A DNA stretch of 64,000 bases, taken from positions 1-64,000 of the IMG/VR virus record IMGVR_UViG_3300042514_001858; one strand, written 5' to 3'. The position numbers and the translations under genes are program-made. The notes beneath the pieces were generated by a model. It searched no databases. It saw only the letters and a list, made by a program, of their open reading frames with translations, and had not been told where the DNA came from. Shown here one piece after another: positions 37,159 through 46,324 of the stretch. This stretch comes from a virus. How positions within the stretch are numbered: position 1 is the first letter of the stretch; every line of letters begins with the position of its first letter.

Positions 37159-37860
37159 CTAAAAAAGTGGCATATTTTCCGTTGGAGCTTCACCTTTCAT
37201 TTTATCTATGTAATATTCAATATCCATGATGGTAGAATCCATTAAAATTTCACCATCAATTTTCTTTGAAAGATAATATATGATATCTCGGAAGTAATCC
37301 ATATCATAAGAATAAAACAATCCTTTAATCATTTCGTATGGTAAAGATGTTAAGAAGTTGATTTCCATGTTTTCCAGTGCAGCATTTTGTAAAATGATTT
37401 TTTTATCATTCGCGTTTACTAAAAATTGTATCATTTTATTATAGAAATCTGCTGGTAATTTTTCCAACATTTCATCTTTAACTTCATCTGATAATTCCGC
37501 AAAATTAATAATAAAATTGCCGTATTCTATTTTTTTAATAAAATTGGATACCGATAGAATATTCAATTCTTTTATAAATTTACTTGGGATATCGACTAAT
37601 ACTTTTATATTCGAATGTTCAAACCAAGTGGGTTCGGTAACAAATTCATTCAATTCCTTTATGAGATAATCTAATGATATTTTTATATTTTTCTCTTTTA
37701 TATTGAAATTGATGGTATATGAAACATACTTCTCCCAATTCTTTAAGATGTTTATGAACTTTTCATGTGTATTATTACCTTTGAATTTATTCAAATAATC
37801 CACGAAGAAATCCTCATCTTCCTCCAAACATTTTTTTATATCTTTGATTGTTATCCTCAT
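37159..37860 (-). CDS. Tail-module protein of unknown function, 233 aa
   Basis: Helical, charged protein starting MRITIKDIKKCLEEDEDFFV with many Ile, Lys and Asn. ATG at 37860 overlaps the upstream TAA (TAATG), so it is coupled to the tube-like gene. Position between tube-like and gp26-like genes suggests tail assembly. No family is recognised. Confidence 0.55.
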   Translation of the reverse strand: MRITIKDIKKCLEEDEDFFVDYLNKFKGNNTHEKFINILKNWEKYVSYTINFNIKEKNIKISLDYLIKELNEFVTEPTWFEHSNIKVLVDIPSKFIKELNILSVSNFIKKIEYGNFIINFAELSDEVKDEMLEKLPADFYNKMIQFLVNANDKKIILQNAALENMEINFLTSLPYEMIKGLFYSYDMDYFRDIIYYLSKKIDGEILMDSTIMDIEYYIDKMKGEAPTENMPLF

Positions 37861-38468
37861 TACACAGCAATCTGTTCGTAATTCTGACAACCAAATGTCA
37901 CGGATTTCACAGGAAATTCTGTATTTTGATAGTCCATCGTAAATCCTTCAACACCAGTGGGAAATGCTTTTCTAAAGATATAACCTTTTCTCAATTCACC
38001 ACCGTTTGTGTATTGTTTCACTGTAATATCAGCTTTGAGGTTTGCACCTGCTTCGATTAATCCTTTTATAGATGTAGCAATAATCCAAGGTCTGAAGTAT
38101 TCATGTTCCAAATCTTTTCTAGTCTCTAAAAAGTTTATAGAAAAGCTACGAGACAAGAAATCTTGTCTACTGTTCAAAACATATCCTGGTAAAAATCCAC
38201 CACTATTTTCACCAATTGAACTGGAACCAAAATTAGCACCTTCGGTTGGAATTGTCACTGATTGTGCTGGTAAAATATTACCATTTTTTGTCATGGAATT
38301 AGGAGTGATCTTAGCTCTCCATTTTTCCTGTGCTAACTGTAAATACTGGTTTATGGAATCATTTGATACTCCATCAATGGATACTGACCACAATACTGGT
38401 ATAGAAAGACAGTATCTAGCGTCCCCTGAAAACGCTTGGAGGAAATCTTCAATCTGTGGGTGAGACAT
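37860..38468 (-). CDS. Tail tube-like protein
   Basis: 202 residues with the tube-type signs of the region: SRSFSINFLETRKDLEHEYF, RPWIIATSIKGL and VEGFTMDYQNTEFPVKSVTF, all at the expected relative positions. It is one of three gp19-fold proteins near the sheath. A TAAGTA variant of the late element lies 5 nt before the ATG. It may be a minor tube or tail-terminator protein. Confidence 0.5.
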   Translation of the reverse strand: MSHPQIEDFLQAFSGDARYCLSIPVLWSVSIDGVSNDSINQYLQLAQEKWRAKITPNSMTKNGNILPAQSVTIPTEGANFGSSSIGENSGGFLPGYVLNSRQDFLSRSFSINFLETRKDLEHEYFRPWIIATSIKGLIEAGANLKADITVKQYTNGGELRKGYIFRKAFPTGVEGFTMDYQNTEFPVKSVTFGCQNYEQIAV

Positions 38469-38473
38469 GTAAT

Positions 38474-38479
38474 TACTTA
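38474..38479 (-). promoter_or_regulatory. Late-promoter-like TAAGTA variant
   Basis: Minus strand TAAGTA, then ATTAC, then ATG at 38468: 5 nt. Single-base variant. Confidence 0.4.
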
Positions 38480-38484
38480 ATCAC

Positions 38485-39054
38485 TTAGACCAGTCCACGA
38501 TAGAAATGATACGCGAAAGTCGCAGTGAATGTTTTAATTTCACCAGTTCCATCAGCAATTTCATAAGAAACTTCGCTGATATTTCGAAGAGAAGCACCAA
38601 TCAATTGGATGGTTCTACCAACTTGCATTTCACTACCCGATGTCACATTGGAACCTCTTTGACAAGGGATTTGAAGAACATCCAAAGTAATTACGGATTC
38701 ATATCCTGGCATACAAATATTACCAGTGGTGGTTTCGTTGTCGAATAGGACTCTACTTGCTCTTTCGAGTTTCTCTCTGATATCCAAATTTTGATCAAGA
38801 TAAAATTCTACAGACCAACCTTCAGAACCTGGATAGCTAGATTTTCCAGGAATATTGAAAGTTTGACCAGAATAATTCACCTGTTTGTTTTCAATATCTC
38901 TTCCAGGAAAAGTAGCTGTTTTAGCGTAAACCAAATCAGTCTCACCATTCAAGGAGAGTCCTGTGATGTCGATCTGTTTAACACGGAAAAGGAAGTCGCG
39001 AGCAAATTGTTTTTGCATCGCCTGATTCATAAAATTTTCGATTGTGGTCGCCAT
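38485..39054 (-). CDS. Tail tube protein (gp19-like)
   Basis: 189 residues; T4 gp19 is 163. Motifs include LFRVKQIDITGLSL, VYAKTATFPGRDIENKQVNY (the tube insertion loop and PG turn), and WSVEFYLDQNLDIREKLERA. The order and size match the major tail tube subunit around which the sheath contracts. It follows the sheath gene in the T4 order with its own late promoter. Confidence 0.75.
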   Translation of the reverse strand: MATTIENFMNQAMQKQFARDFLFRVKQIDITGLSLNGETDLVYAKTATFPGRDIENKQVNYSGQTFNIPGKSSYPGSEGWSVEFYLDQNLDIREKLERASRVLFDNETTTGNICMPGYESVITLDVLQIPCQRGSNVTSGSEMQVGRTIQLIGASLRNISEVSYEIADGTGEIKTFTATFAYHFYRGLV

Positions 39055-39059
39055 AATAG

Positions 39060-39065
39060 TATTTA
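39060..39065 (-). promoter_or_regulatory. Late-promoter-like TAAATACTATT
   Basis: Minus strand TAAATA, then CTATT, then ATG at 39054: 5 nt. Confidence 0.6.
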
Positions 39066-39110
39066 ATCATCCGATATAACTTTTTCCAAATAAATCCTTT
39101 TATAAAAAAA

Positions 39111-39141
39111 AAATCCTGACTGGTATTGCCAATCAGGATTT
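39111..39141 (-). terminator. Rho-independent terminator after the sheath gene
   Basis: Stem AAATCCTGA (39111-39119) with TCAGGATTT (39133-39141), further pairing inside, and a run of T on the minus strand after it. It separates sheath and tube transcripts. Confidence 0.8.
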
Positions 39142-39163
39142 CTTATATTATTTAGTATTAATA

Positions 39164-41599
39164 TTATACCAATTCGTCGAAGTTTGCATCGGATCTGGTC
39201 GCTGTGAAGGTGCAGAGGATGAACTCACCAGTTCTCGTTGGTTTGATTAGAATATCAACTTTCAGTTCATTACTATCAATGACTTGTGGCGTGTTATTTC
39301 TTTCATCGCAGACAATCAAGTAATCATAGCAACCACCGTTTTCCTTCGCAGTTTTGAAGATTGGGTTCAATGTATTGACCAATCTGGTGCGAGTAAATTC
39401 ATTGTTAGGTTCAAACACGAAGAATTGTGCTGTTTTCTTGGTAGGTCTTTCCAGAGCAAGGAACAATCTACGAACATTGATACGATCAAATGCACTTGGT
39501 TTGCGTGACATCGTTTTTTGACCGAACACCACGATTCCTTGAGATGCAGAGAACATAACAGGGTTAATGTTTACCTTGTAAAGTTCATCACGTTGTTTCT
39601 GGTTAGGATTGATAGCGATATCCAAAGCGTTAGTTACAAGACCACGAGTGAATCCAGCAGGAGCAGACCATGGGAATTCAGCAGCATCGCTACGAGCCAT
39701 GATAGCAGCTTGATAACCAGAGAATGGAATCCAAACTTTTTCACCAGTGAAATCGTCATAAGCTTGCACCCAGTTACCATAGGTAGCTGCATACGAGGTG
39801 TTCTCCAATTCAAATTGGTGTCTCATTGCCCAATAAACGTCTAATTGGAAGTTTCTGGTTTTGTCAGTAAGAATCTTACTGTTTCTTCCAGTCACAAGAA
39901 GATGACGGATTGGATCAGCAATAAAGATACAATCACCACGACCACCAGTATTGGATGGAAGGTTGCAGAAATTTTCAAATTGATTGAACACTGCACTGTA
40001 ACTTCCGCGAATATCAGTAGCAACTGCATCATTGAAAATATCTTGTGATGTTCTGAGAGAATCAACTTTCGTTTTCAATGCAGGAGTGTATAGAGTGTCA
40101 TCGTAATAAGTTGTTCCAGCGGCAGATGCCATTGTGAATACCGTTCCAAGACCACCTTCCACGACAACATCGATGTCATAGATTTCATCATTTTTAACAC
40201 TTTCCAAAGCACGATTGATTTTACTTGGAATGCTTCCAAGGGTTTTTTGAGTAATCACTGTTGGGCTGTATGCACCAAGAGGATATAGAGCATCAGCTTT
40301 TACTGCCAATTTGTTAGTAATTTCATCCAATTGTTGTTGAAATGCTCCGAACTTGTTGGTAGCAGATAAACTACCAACAGCAGATAATTTGCTAACTTCA
40401 TTGTAGAAATTATCAGTAAACACTCTGATCTTCTTCTGAGGATTACCTGAAACATCCAACGAAGATTCTCTAAATTTGTTGGAAATGTATGGGTTCACCA
40501 TGATTTCCACATTACGAGCATTGGTATCTTGACTTTCCAAGAAGAAAGGAACAGATGGACCGCCTGTAGGATTGAGTTGAGTGCGGAATGTATCAATCGA
40601 ACCAACAACTCTGTCATCCAACACGAAATCCAATTTGAAGGATTCTGTGGCATAGATACTCTTACGAAGTTTGAATACACCAACGTTCAGAAGGTCATCA
40701 TCTTCTCTACCATCAATGTTGTAATCTGTAAGATTCTCCATGATTTGAGAGATGCTATTCGAAGCTCCTGTTGCAGTAGAAGACAGATTGAATTGCAGAG
40801 TGCCATTTGGAATCTGAGTATATGTGGTATGGTAAGCAGCAGTCAAGCTAGTGGTATATGCACGAGTGACAGCATTGAATGGGGAAGCTGGATCGATGTT
40901 AGTATTATCGCAAATACCGACATAGTAACCTTCAAATTGGCTATTGATAGTCGTTTGTGCTTTATCGAGAACGATAACACCAGCACCACCTAGCGATGCC
41001 AAGGAGTTGAGTCCTGTTCTAGTCGCAGCAGTTGCATTCCAATCAAATAGAGTTCCTTCCATTGCTTGGGCATATTGAGCTTCCGTTAAAGTGAACTGGA
41101 TAGGGCTACCCAAGATGTAAGAAGCAGCAGAAAGATCCAGATTAGTTGTAACCGATGCTGACAAATTGGCGATACTGGATAAAGCTGCTAAAGTTGCAGC
41201 GGAAAGAGTTTCGCTACTCAAATTAGCGACATTCGTGGCAGTAATAGGAACTGTAACAGTGTCGGGTTTAACCGCAATTACTGGATAAACCAGTGCAGTG
41301 TGTTGTGTACCGAATCCGTCACCAGAACCACTACCATAAGGAATGCGGAAAGTGTAGATATTGGCAGGAGAATTCAAAAGTTCTCTTACAGTATAATAAA
41401 AATATCTTTCAGCACTATTCGTTGGTGTGCCGTAAATCGAGTCCAATTCGTCTCTAGTGGTGATTTTGATCACTTCATCCGATGGTCCTTGTGGGGTGAA
41501 ACCAGTCACGAAAACGTTAGTACCAACATTTGTTGGTGCGATGAGACTCAAATCTCTTTCGAAAATTTCTACTCCTGGGCTGTTAATTGTTCGTTGCAT
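39164..41599 (-). CDS. Tail sheath protein (gp18-like)
   Basis: 811 residues; T4 gp18 is 659. N terminus INSPGVEIFERDLS with VTGFTPQGPSDEVIKITTRD is the sheath start, and the C-terminal NPVMFSASQGIVVFGQKTMS, NVRRLFLALERPTK and VCDERNNTP are the conserved end domain. It forms the contractile outer tube. The frame is open five codons upstream, but ATG at 41599 lies 5 nt after TAAATA. The extra length is in a middle insertion, probably an outward-facing domain. Confidence 0.9.
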   Translation of the reverse strand: MQRTINSPGVEIFERDLSLIAPTNVGTNVFVTGFTPQGPSDEVIKITTRDELDSIYGTPTNSAERYFYYTVRELLNSPANIYTFRIPYGSGSGDGFGTQHTALVYPVIAVKPDTVTVPITATNVANLSSETLSAATLAALSSIANLSASVTTNLDLSAASYILGSPIQFTLTEAQYAQAMEGTLFDWNATAATRTGLNSLASLGGAGVIVLDKAQTTINSQFEGYYVGICDNTNIDPASPFNAVTRAYTTSLTAAYHTTYTQIPNGTLQFNLSSTATGASNSISQIMENLTDYNIDGREDDDLLNVGVFKLRKSIYATESFKLDFVLDDRVVGSIDTFRTQLNPTGGPSVPFFLESQDTNARNVEIMVNPYISNKFRESSLDVSGNPQKKIRVFTDNFYNEVSKLSAVGSLSATNKFGAFQQQLDEITNKLAVKADALYPLGAYSPTVITQKTLGSIPSKINRALESVKNDEIYDIDVVVEGGLGTVFTMASAAGTTYYDDTLYTPALKTKVDSLRTSQDIFNDAVATDIRGSYSAVFNQFENFCNLPSNTGGRGDCIFIADPIRHLLVTGRNSKILTDKTRNFQLDVYWAMRHQFELENTSYAATYGNWVQAYDDFTGEKVWIPFSGYQAAIMARSDAAEFPWSAPAGFTRGLVTNALDIAINPNQKQRDELYKVNINPVMFSASQGIVVFGQKTMSRKPSAFDRINVRRLFLALERPTKKTAQFFVFEPNNEFTRTRLVNTLNPIFKTAKENGGCYDYLIVCDERNNTPQVIDSNELKVDILIKPTRTGEFILCTFTATRSDANFDELV

Positions 41600-41604
41600 A
41601 TAAT

Positions 41605-41610
41605 TATTTA
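41605..41610 (-). promoter_or_regulatory. Late-promoter-like TAAATA
   Basis: Minus strand TAAATA, then ATTAT, then ATG at 41599: 5 nt. Confidence 0.55.
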
Positions 41611-41636
41611 GCAAATACCGAACAAAAATTTCCTAT

Positions 41637-42242
41637 TTAAGAAAGAGTCTGATTATATCTATCACATCCTAGCAAATTGATGTGCATTTGTGAGAAAACA
41701 AATGTGAAACCACTTTCTATTTCCATTTCACCCGTCTCATTCTGAGAGAATGCTAATTCGTCGATTGATGTTACAAAGGCTTTCGTATATTTAAATTGGA
41801 TTACTTTATTATCATATTCATCTAAACCATACATCGTTATATCTGTTTGATAATCAGAGAAATTACCATCAACTACAATCCCCTTTGCATTAAATTGACC
41901 TGTTTCTTGATCATGTTGCAGATTCAACCATTGATAAATCGCCCAATAATTATTATAACCAGAATCCACCTTAAATTTAACATTTACAGGAGGATATGGA
42001 TCTTTGGAGTGAGATGACACATAAAGAGTATCACCAGCATATCTAGTCGCAATCGCTTTGATTGTCAGACCTGGAACCATTGTCCCATAGATGCTGAATT
42101 GCACACTATCAGGAATGATCGTGTCATTATTTCTCGTGTAATTTGATTGGATTTTCTTGAGAATTGGGGGCAAATCGAAAACGAGAAGAAATTTGTCTTT
42201 TCTTGATCGATTAAGCCATGATTGCTGGATTTGTCGGGGCAT
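41637..42242 (-). CDS. Tail tube-like protein
   Basis: 201 residues. FSIYGTMVPGLTIKAIATRY is the strand/PG turn of tube proteins, and VNVKFKVDSGYNNYWAIYQW, then FVFSQMHI near the end fit the rest of the fold. With 38485 and 37860 it forms a set of three related proteins around the sheath. It could be a tail completion or terminator protein. Confidence 0.5.
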   Translation of the reverse strand: MPRQIQQSWLNRSRKDKFLLVFDLPPILKKIQSNYTRNNDTIIPDSVQFSIYGTMVPGLTIKAIATRYAGDTLYVSSHSKDPYPPVNVKFKVDSGYNNYWAIYQWLNLQHDQETGQFNAKGIVVDGNFSDYQTDITMYGLDEYDNKVIQFKYTKAFVTSIDELAFSQNETGEMEIESGFTFVFSQMHINLLGCDRYNQTLS

Positions 42243-42248
42243 CTATAT

Positions 42249-42254
42249 TATTTA
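42249..42254 (-). promoter_or_regulatory. Late-promoter-like TAAATA (6 nt spacing)
   Basis: Minus strand TAAATA, then 6 nt, then ATG at 42242. It contains the stop codon region of the terminase gene. Confidence 0.45.
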
Positions 42255-45092
42255 GCCAAAATACTTATTCATAGCATCCCATTGCTCATAAGAAATATTC
42301 CTATCAGGATTTGAATTTATGGAACCTTCAGGTAAGAACCATCCCTGTGCTTCTAAATCTGCCATGTCACTAGCTGCCATGGAACCTTCCCCACCAAAAA
42401 GCATTGGTGCTAAGTTGGAATGTTCAATTTTAGCAACTTCTTCGTTAGTGTAAATAGATGTGGATGATTTGTATTTGAATAGTCCTTGATCAATGGGTTT
42501 GATCACCAATGGTTTGTCACAATCATCATATTCGTCAATTTCAAAATACAATTCTGTGATATCTTTATAAAGAGCCATCAATGCCCACACAAATGCCATA
42601 ACTCTATCATCGTGTTCCCCACTTTTTGCTTTCCAAGAGCCATTGGGGTATCGCACAAAATTTTTAAATTCTTTCAGGGTATCTATATTACGGAATGTTA
42701 CTGATTGTGCTTCATTGACGAAGTATCTCTGGTTCTCCACCGCTTTGTATTTGGTGTTGATATGGGAAATCATACCATTTTGTTTGTTCTTATGAGCTTC
42801 TTTTGCACCCCAAGATACCAGATTTTGATACATGTGAGTGTTTGCCAGAGTATCACAAACACCTGTTCCTTGGTTATTACGCTCAATTAATAATAGAGGA
42901 TTTCCCCAATTTCCACAAACATCTACCACTTCATTGGTAAATTCTGATGGTCCTTTTTTATTTGTCCAATATTCCGCAACTTGTATGATTTGCTTTGGAT
43001 TTGTCACATCCAAAACTTGCAATACAGATGCATCTATACCAACACCTTCAGAAACGTCTCCACCAATCACATAGATTTTTTCAGAATCGTATTCTTCCCA
43101 TATTTTATAAGCACCTTCTTTTAGAACATGGATCGGTTGTTTGCATTCATTCCTAAGTCTATCAAATAGGGATTCATCAATCGATTGTTGACTATTATCA
43201 AGGAAAACATTTCCAAATTCCTGCATGAAAGCTTCATATGATCCCAGAGCTTTAATTTGTTGTAATTTCCAAGCTTCATCTCTTCCAGGTATTTCATCCC
43301 ACTCAATTTTATGGGGAGTGAATCCATTTTCACCTTTTTCAGCTTCAGTATAAAGCTTGTGGAATAGGTTTCCCACTTGATTGGGTGTGGATGCCGCAAT
43401 AATCTTAGATGTTCGGGAACGAGAAATTGTGGGGTAAACAGACTTCCAAAATTCATCAACAACATGTTCCTCCAAGAATGCCAACTCGTCCAAAATGAGC
43501 AGATTCAAAGCAGTTCCACGGATCGCTGATCCCGTTGTAGTTGAGATGCTGATACGACTACCATTATCAAATGCACATCCTGTTTTACCATATTCCTCAA
43601 CTCCTGGCTTTAACCAATTTGGTAACTCCTCATAAGCCAAACGAATTCTTCGAAATATCTCAATCGCAGTGGATTCTTTGTTTGCTACAATAATGGTGTT
43701 TCTGTATGGTTTAAAACATGCTTCGTGGAGAGCAGCAATGGTCATCATTGTAGTATTATGGGTTGGGATAAATGACTTACCACACAGGAACAAATTATCA
43801 CTTGAATCCACAGTAATACATCTAACTGGAACCGATTCAATCGGTCTTATATCTTTAATATAGTGCCATTGATTTCTTTTATTTGATTCTGGTTCTTGAA
43901 TATTTTGTAATACAATTCTATTCTTTTTAAAATTCAATTTTACAACATATTCTCTAGGATAAAATTCAATACTGTGGGAATCCGCACATTGTTTCCCATT
44001 TAAAAATGTTTTTCTTACTTTATAGGTGGTTTTATACCCCAAACTCTCAACCAATTCTTTGAATTGATTTACTAAATTTTCATTTTTATTGGTAAATTTG
44101 GCATGACCACGAGTGTTGATACTCCCATCACTATCCATCAAACCTTTTAACAATTCCAATCTTTGCTCTCTGGATGATTCCAGATAATCTTTGGGTATAT
44201 ACTTATTTCCCAATAAATTTAAATTTCTTAAATCGTTGTTTAACGATGCTCGATAACCGATTTTATCCCATTTACCGTCTATTTTTCCCAGATTGACAGA
44301 ATAAATGTTTCTATTTTCTCTATATACTTCAGAATATTTATATCTTTCATATTGTGATAATATTTCTCTCAATTCATTAATATATTGATACCCAACTGTA
44401 ATTCGAGAAGAATCTGTCGATCCATCTCCCAACCACATTCCCAATACATAAGGTGGGATTGTCAAATCCTTTTCTTCCTTCTCTACTCCATTTATACAAG
44501 ACGGGATTCTGTAAAAAGGTTCTCCAGATTTTGTTTTAAAATTTTCAATTAATTCTTTAGTTGTTTTAATGCTTCCACTTGAAACAACTTTTAAATCCCT
44601 ATCTCTTTTTGATTGGACAAACCAATTATGATCTTCATCAGCTACAATAACTTCACCATTATCAAATTCAACTTCGTAACACGGTCTATCATATCTAATG
44701 TTATGCGCCATGGCAATATTGCAAGGTTTACCATCTCTCCCATAGACCACATCACCATCTTTGAGTTCTCCCATTGTTGTCCAACCATTTGGTGTAGGTA
44801 TTGGAGTATCAAGAGCCAATGCCTTAGAAGCTTGACGGGGGCTAAGAATTACGTTAAATCGATTATCAAAAACGCCTTTTAAAATTCTTTTTTGGAAATC
44901 ATAAAGTTGGATATTAACCTTACCAACATCACTATCAGGATCGATTATATAAAAATAATTAGCTGCAAAATGAATAATATCATTCCTACACTTTTCAATT
45001 TCAACCACCATCTCTGGTGTATATTCAAACGCTGAATTTGCGCTGGGTAAATTAGTATTACCCATATAATTTTGTTTCTTTTTAGCAGCCAT
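42252..45092 (-). CDS. Terminase large subunit (gp17-like) interrupted by an intein
   Basis: 946 codons, 590 after intein removal (T4 gp17 610). The intein splits the Walker A loop SPRQASK|TT; the usual Gly before Lys is Ser here. Walker B is LLILDELAFL. The nuclease domain has GGDVSEGVGIDASV, LLIERNNQG and HDDRVMAFVWA, with the expected acidic metal ligands. It pumps DNA into proheads and cuts concatemers. Packaging ATPase activity should need splicing. Confidence 0.92.
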   Translation of the reverse strand: MAAKKKQNYMGNTNLPSANSAFEYTPEMVVEIEKCRNDIIHFAANYFYIIDPDSDVGKVNIQLYDFQKRILKGVFDNRFNVILSPRQASKALALDTPIPTPNGWTTMGELKDGDVVYGRDGKPCNIAMAHNIRYDRPCYEVEFDNGEVIVADEDHNWFVQSKRDRDLKVVSSGSIKTTKELIENFKTKSGEPFYRIPSCINGVEKEEKDLTIPPYVLGMWLGDGSTDSSRITVGYQYINELREILSQYERYKYSEVYRENRNIYSVNLGKIDGKWDKIGYRASLNNDLRNLNLLGNKYIPKDYLESSREQRLELLKGLMDSDGSINTRGHAKFTNKNENLVNQFKELVESLGYKTTYKVRKTFLNGKQCADSHSIEFYPREYVVKLNFKKNRIVLQNIQEPESNKRNQWHYIKDIRPIESVPVRCITVDSSDNLFLCGKSFIPTHNTTMMTIAALHEACFKPYRNTIIVANKESTAIEIFRRIRLAYEELPNWLKPGVEEYGKTGCAFDNGSRISISTTTGSAIRGTALNLLILDELAFLEEHVVDEFWKSVYPTISRSRTSKIIAASTPNQVGNLFHKLYTEAEKGENGFTPHKIEWDEIPGRDEAWKLQQIKALGSYEAFMQEFGNVFLDNSQQSIDESLFDRLRNECKQPIHVLKEGAYKIWEEYDSEKIYVIGGDVSEGVGIDASVLQVLDVTNPKQIIQVAEYWTNKKGPSEFTNEVVDVCGNWGNPLLLIERNNQGTGVCDTLANTHMYQNLVSWGAKEAHKNKQNGMISHINTKYKAVENQRYFVNEAQSVTFRNIDTLKEFKNFVRYPNGSWKAKSGEHDDRVMAFVWALMALYKDITELYFEIDEYDDCDKPLVIKPIDQGLFKYKSSTSIYTNEEVAKIEHSNLAPMLFGGEGSMAASDMADLEAQGWFLPEGSINSNPDRNISYEQWDAMNKYFG
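43755..44822 (-). mobile_element. Class 3-type intein with LAGLIDADG domain in the terminase
   Basis: 356 residues. It starts with Ala (ALALDTPIPT) rather than Cys or Ser. It has HNW in block B, CIT in block F (VRCITVDSSDNLFL) and PTHN in block G, the Trp-Cys-Thr set of class 3 inteins that start splicing from the internal Cys. Endonuclease helices are LGMWLGDGSTD and LLKGLMDSDGS. The +1 residue is Thr. Confidence 0.88.
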
Positions 45093-45098
45093 TGGTAT

Positions 45099-45104
45099 TA
45101 CTTA
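45099..45104 (-). promoter_or_regulatory. Late-promoter-like TAAGTA variant (6 nt spacing)
   Basis: Minus strand TAAGTA, then 6 nt, then the terminase ATG at 45092. It overlaps the neck gene stop. Confidence 0.35.
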
Positions 45105-45893
45105 AAAATAATTGCCATAAACACTCCCATCACTACCTCCTGTAGATGGTGGGAATATCTCATTTCTCACAATATCGTCTGAATTTTCCGTATAAATCTT
45201 ATTGGCACTCAAAGCACTAGACAATGCAGGGAACAATACTGAAGATATTTTACCAAAGTAAGAATTATCAGCAATTTGTTGATTGAATGCTTCTCTAGGT
45301 TCATTGGTAACGAAATTGTGTTCACTACGAACAGCTTTTAGTCTCCACACATAATGACCCATTGCTGGATTGAGTTCTGATTGATCCTCATCCATCGCCT
45401 CTGTCACTTCAAATATCTTAGCACTTCTACCATTTGGTCTATCGCAACCAAATGGATAAACGATAATCTTATCCTGTGATTTGGGTTCCAATGGATGATT
45501 CTGAAAATAACTCAAGGATGCAAATTTTGTTTCAAAATCATCAATGTGTAGATACAGTGTTAGTGTATCAGGAGAATCCATACCAGCCAAAGCATAAATC
45601 GGAGAACCGTTCTCCATCTGAATATATGCTTTGATTTCCATTGCACTCAACCAATACATCGTGGTGTGTTCACCGTAAATAGAGTTCATTTGGTCTGGTT
45701 CAAAAGTATTGACCATGTAACCAATCGTCACACCGTAATTATTGATAAGTTCTCCAAATTGAGAATTGAAAATTGCTCTTTCTGCTTGGAAATTGGATGG
45801 ATCAGCAAATCCACCACAATTAGGACGATATACACCAGCGAAAATGTTTTCAGGTGTTAAGCACGATAAAGGTATTGTAGGACATCCAGCCAT
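45102..45893 (-). CDS. Neck protein (gp14-like)
   Basis: 263 residues, close to T4 gp14 (256). FGELINNYGVTIGYMVNTFE, then IYGEHTTMYWLSAMEIKAYI, LTLYLHIDDFETKF and MGHYVWRLKAV follow the block order of gp14 neck proteins. It lies just upstream of the terminase, near the T4 position 13-14-15-16-17. It would close the head-tail junction. Confidence 0.6.
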   Translation of the reverse strand: MAGCPTIPLSCLTPENIFAGVYRPNCGGFADPSNFQAERAIFNSQFGELINNYGVTIGYMVNTFEPDQMNSIYGEHTTMYWLSAMEIKAYIQMENGSPIYALAGMDSPDTLTLYLHIDDFETKFASLSYFQNHPLEPKSQDKIIVYPFGCDRPNGRSAKIFEVTEAMDEDQSELNPAMGHYVWRLKAVRSEHNFVTNEPREAFNQQIADNSYFGKISSVLFPALSSALSANKIYTENSDDIVRNEIFPPSTGGSDGSVYGNYF

Positions 45894-46252
45894 TATTTTT
45901 TAATTTCTACGATTTTTCCACATTGTTGACCATGAAGATTGGTAAACATTTTTATCATTTGATCGGAATTCTTTCTTTTGATTTCCTTTCCATCTTCAAA
46001 TTCGATGCCACCCAAAGATCCCAACTCTTTTAATAATTCATCACCAATTAAAATTTGTCCATTACTTCTGATCTTTTGATATGGTCCTTTAGTTGAAATA
46101 TTTTTCCTATTAACCATGCGAGCAATATCACTACCACCTTTTTTGTTTCTAGGATTTACTAAACTCTGTTTGATATTTCCGAAAGCATCTTTGTGTCGGT
46201 ATTCCAGTATGACACCGTTGTGTTTTTCAAAAAATTCCAGAAAAGATTCCAT
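45893..46252 (-). CDS. Hypothetical protein in head-neck cluster, 119 aa
   Basis: Starts MESFLEFFEKHNGVILEYRH; the middle is basic (NPRNKKGGSDIARMVNRKNI) and the end is beta-rich. No family. Its stop overlaps the neck gene start by 1 nt. It has its own late element and follows a terminator, so it starts the operon 46252-42252. Confidence 0.5.
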   Translation of the reverse strand: MESFLEFFEKHNGVILEYRHKDAFGNIKQSLVNPRNKKGGSDIARMVNRKNISTKGPYQKIRSNGQILIGDELLKELGSLGGIEFEDGKEIKRKNSDQMIKMFTNLHGQQCGKIVEIKK

Positions 46253-46257
46253 GTTAT

Positions 46258-46263
46258 TATTTA
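46258..46263 (-). promoter_or_regulatory. Late-promoter-like TAAATA
   Basis: Minus strand TAAATA, then ATAAC, then ATG at 46252: 5 nt. It lies directly after the terminator, as expected for a promoter. Confidence 0.6.
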
Positions 46264-46270
46264 AGAAAAA

Positions 46271-46297
46271 AAGGGAGAATCACCACGATTCTCCCTT
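46271..46297 (-). terminator. Rho-independent terminator
   Basis: Perfect stem AAGGGAGAATC (46271-46281) with GATTCTCCCTT (46287-46297), 5-nt loop, and a T run on the minus strand. It ends the transcript of the acidic protein gene 46325-47356. Confidence 0.85.
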
Positions 46298-46324
46298 CTT
46301 GAGTTTATTTTTTTCTAGAAATTA

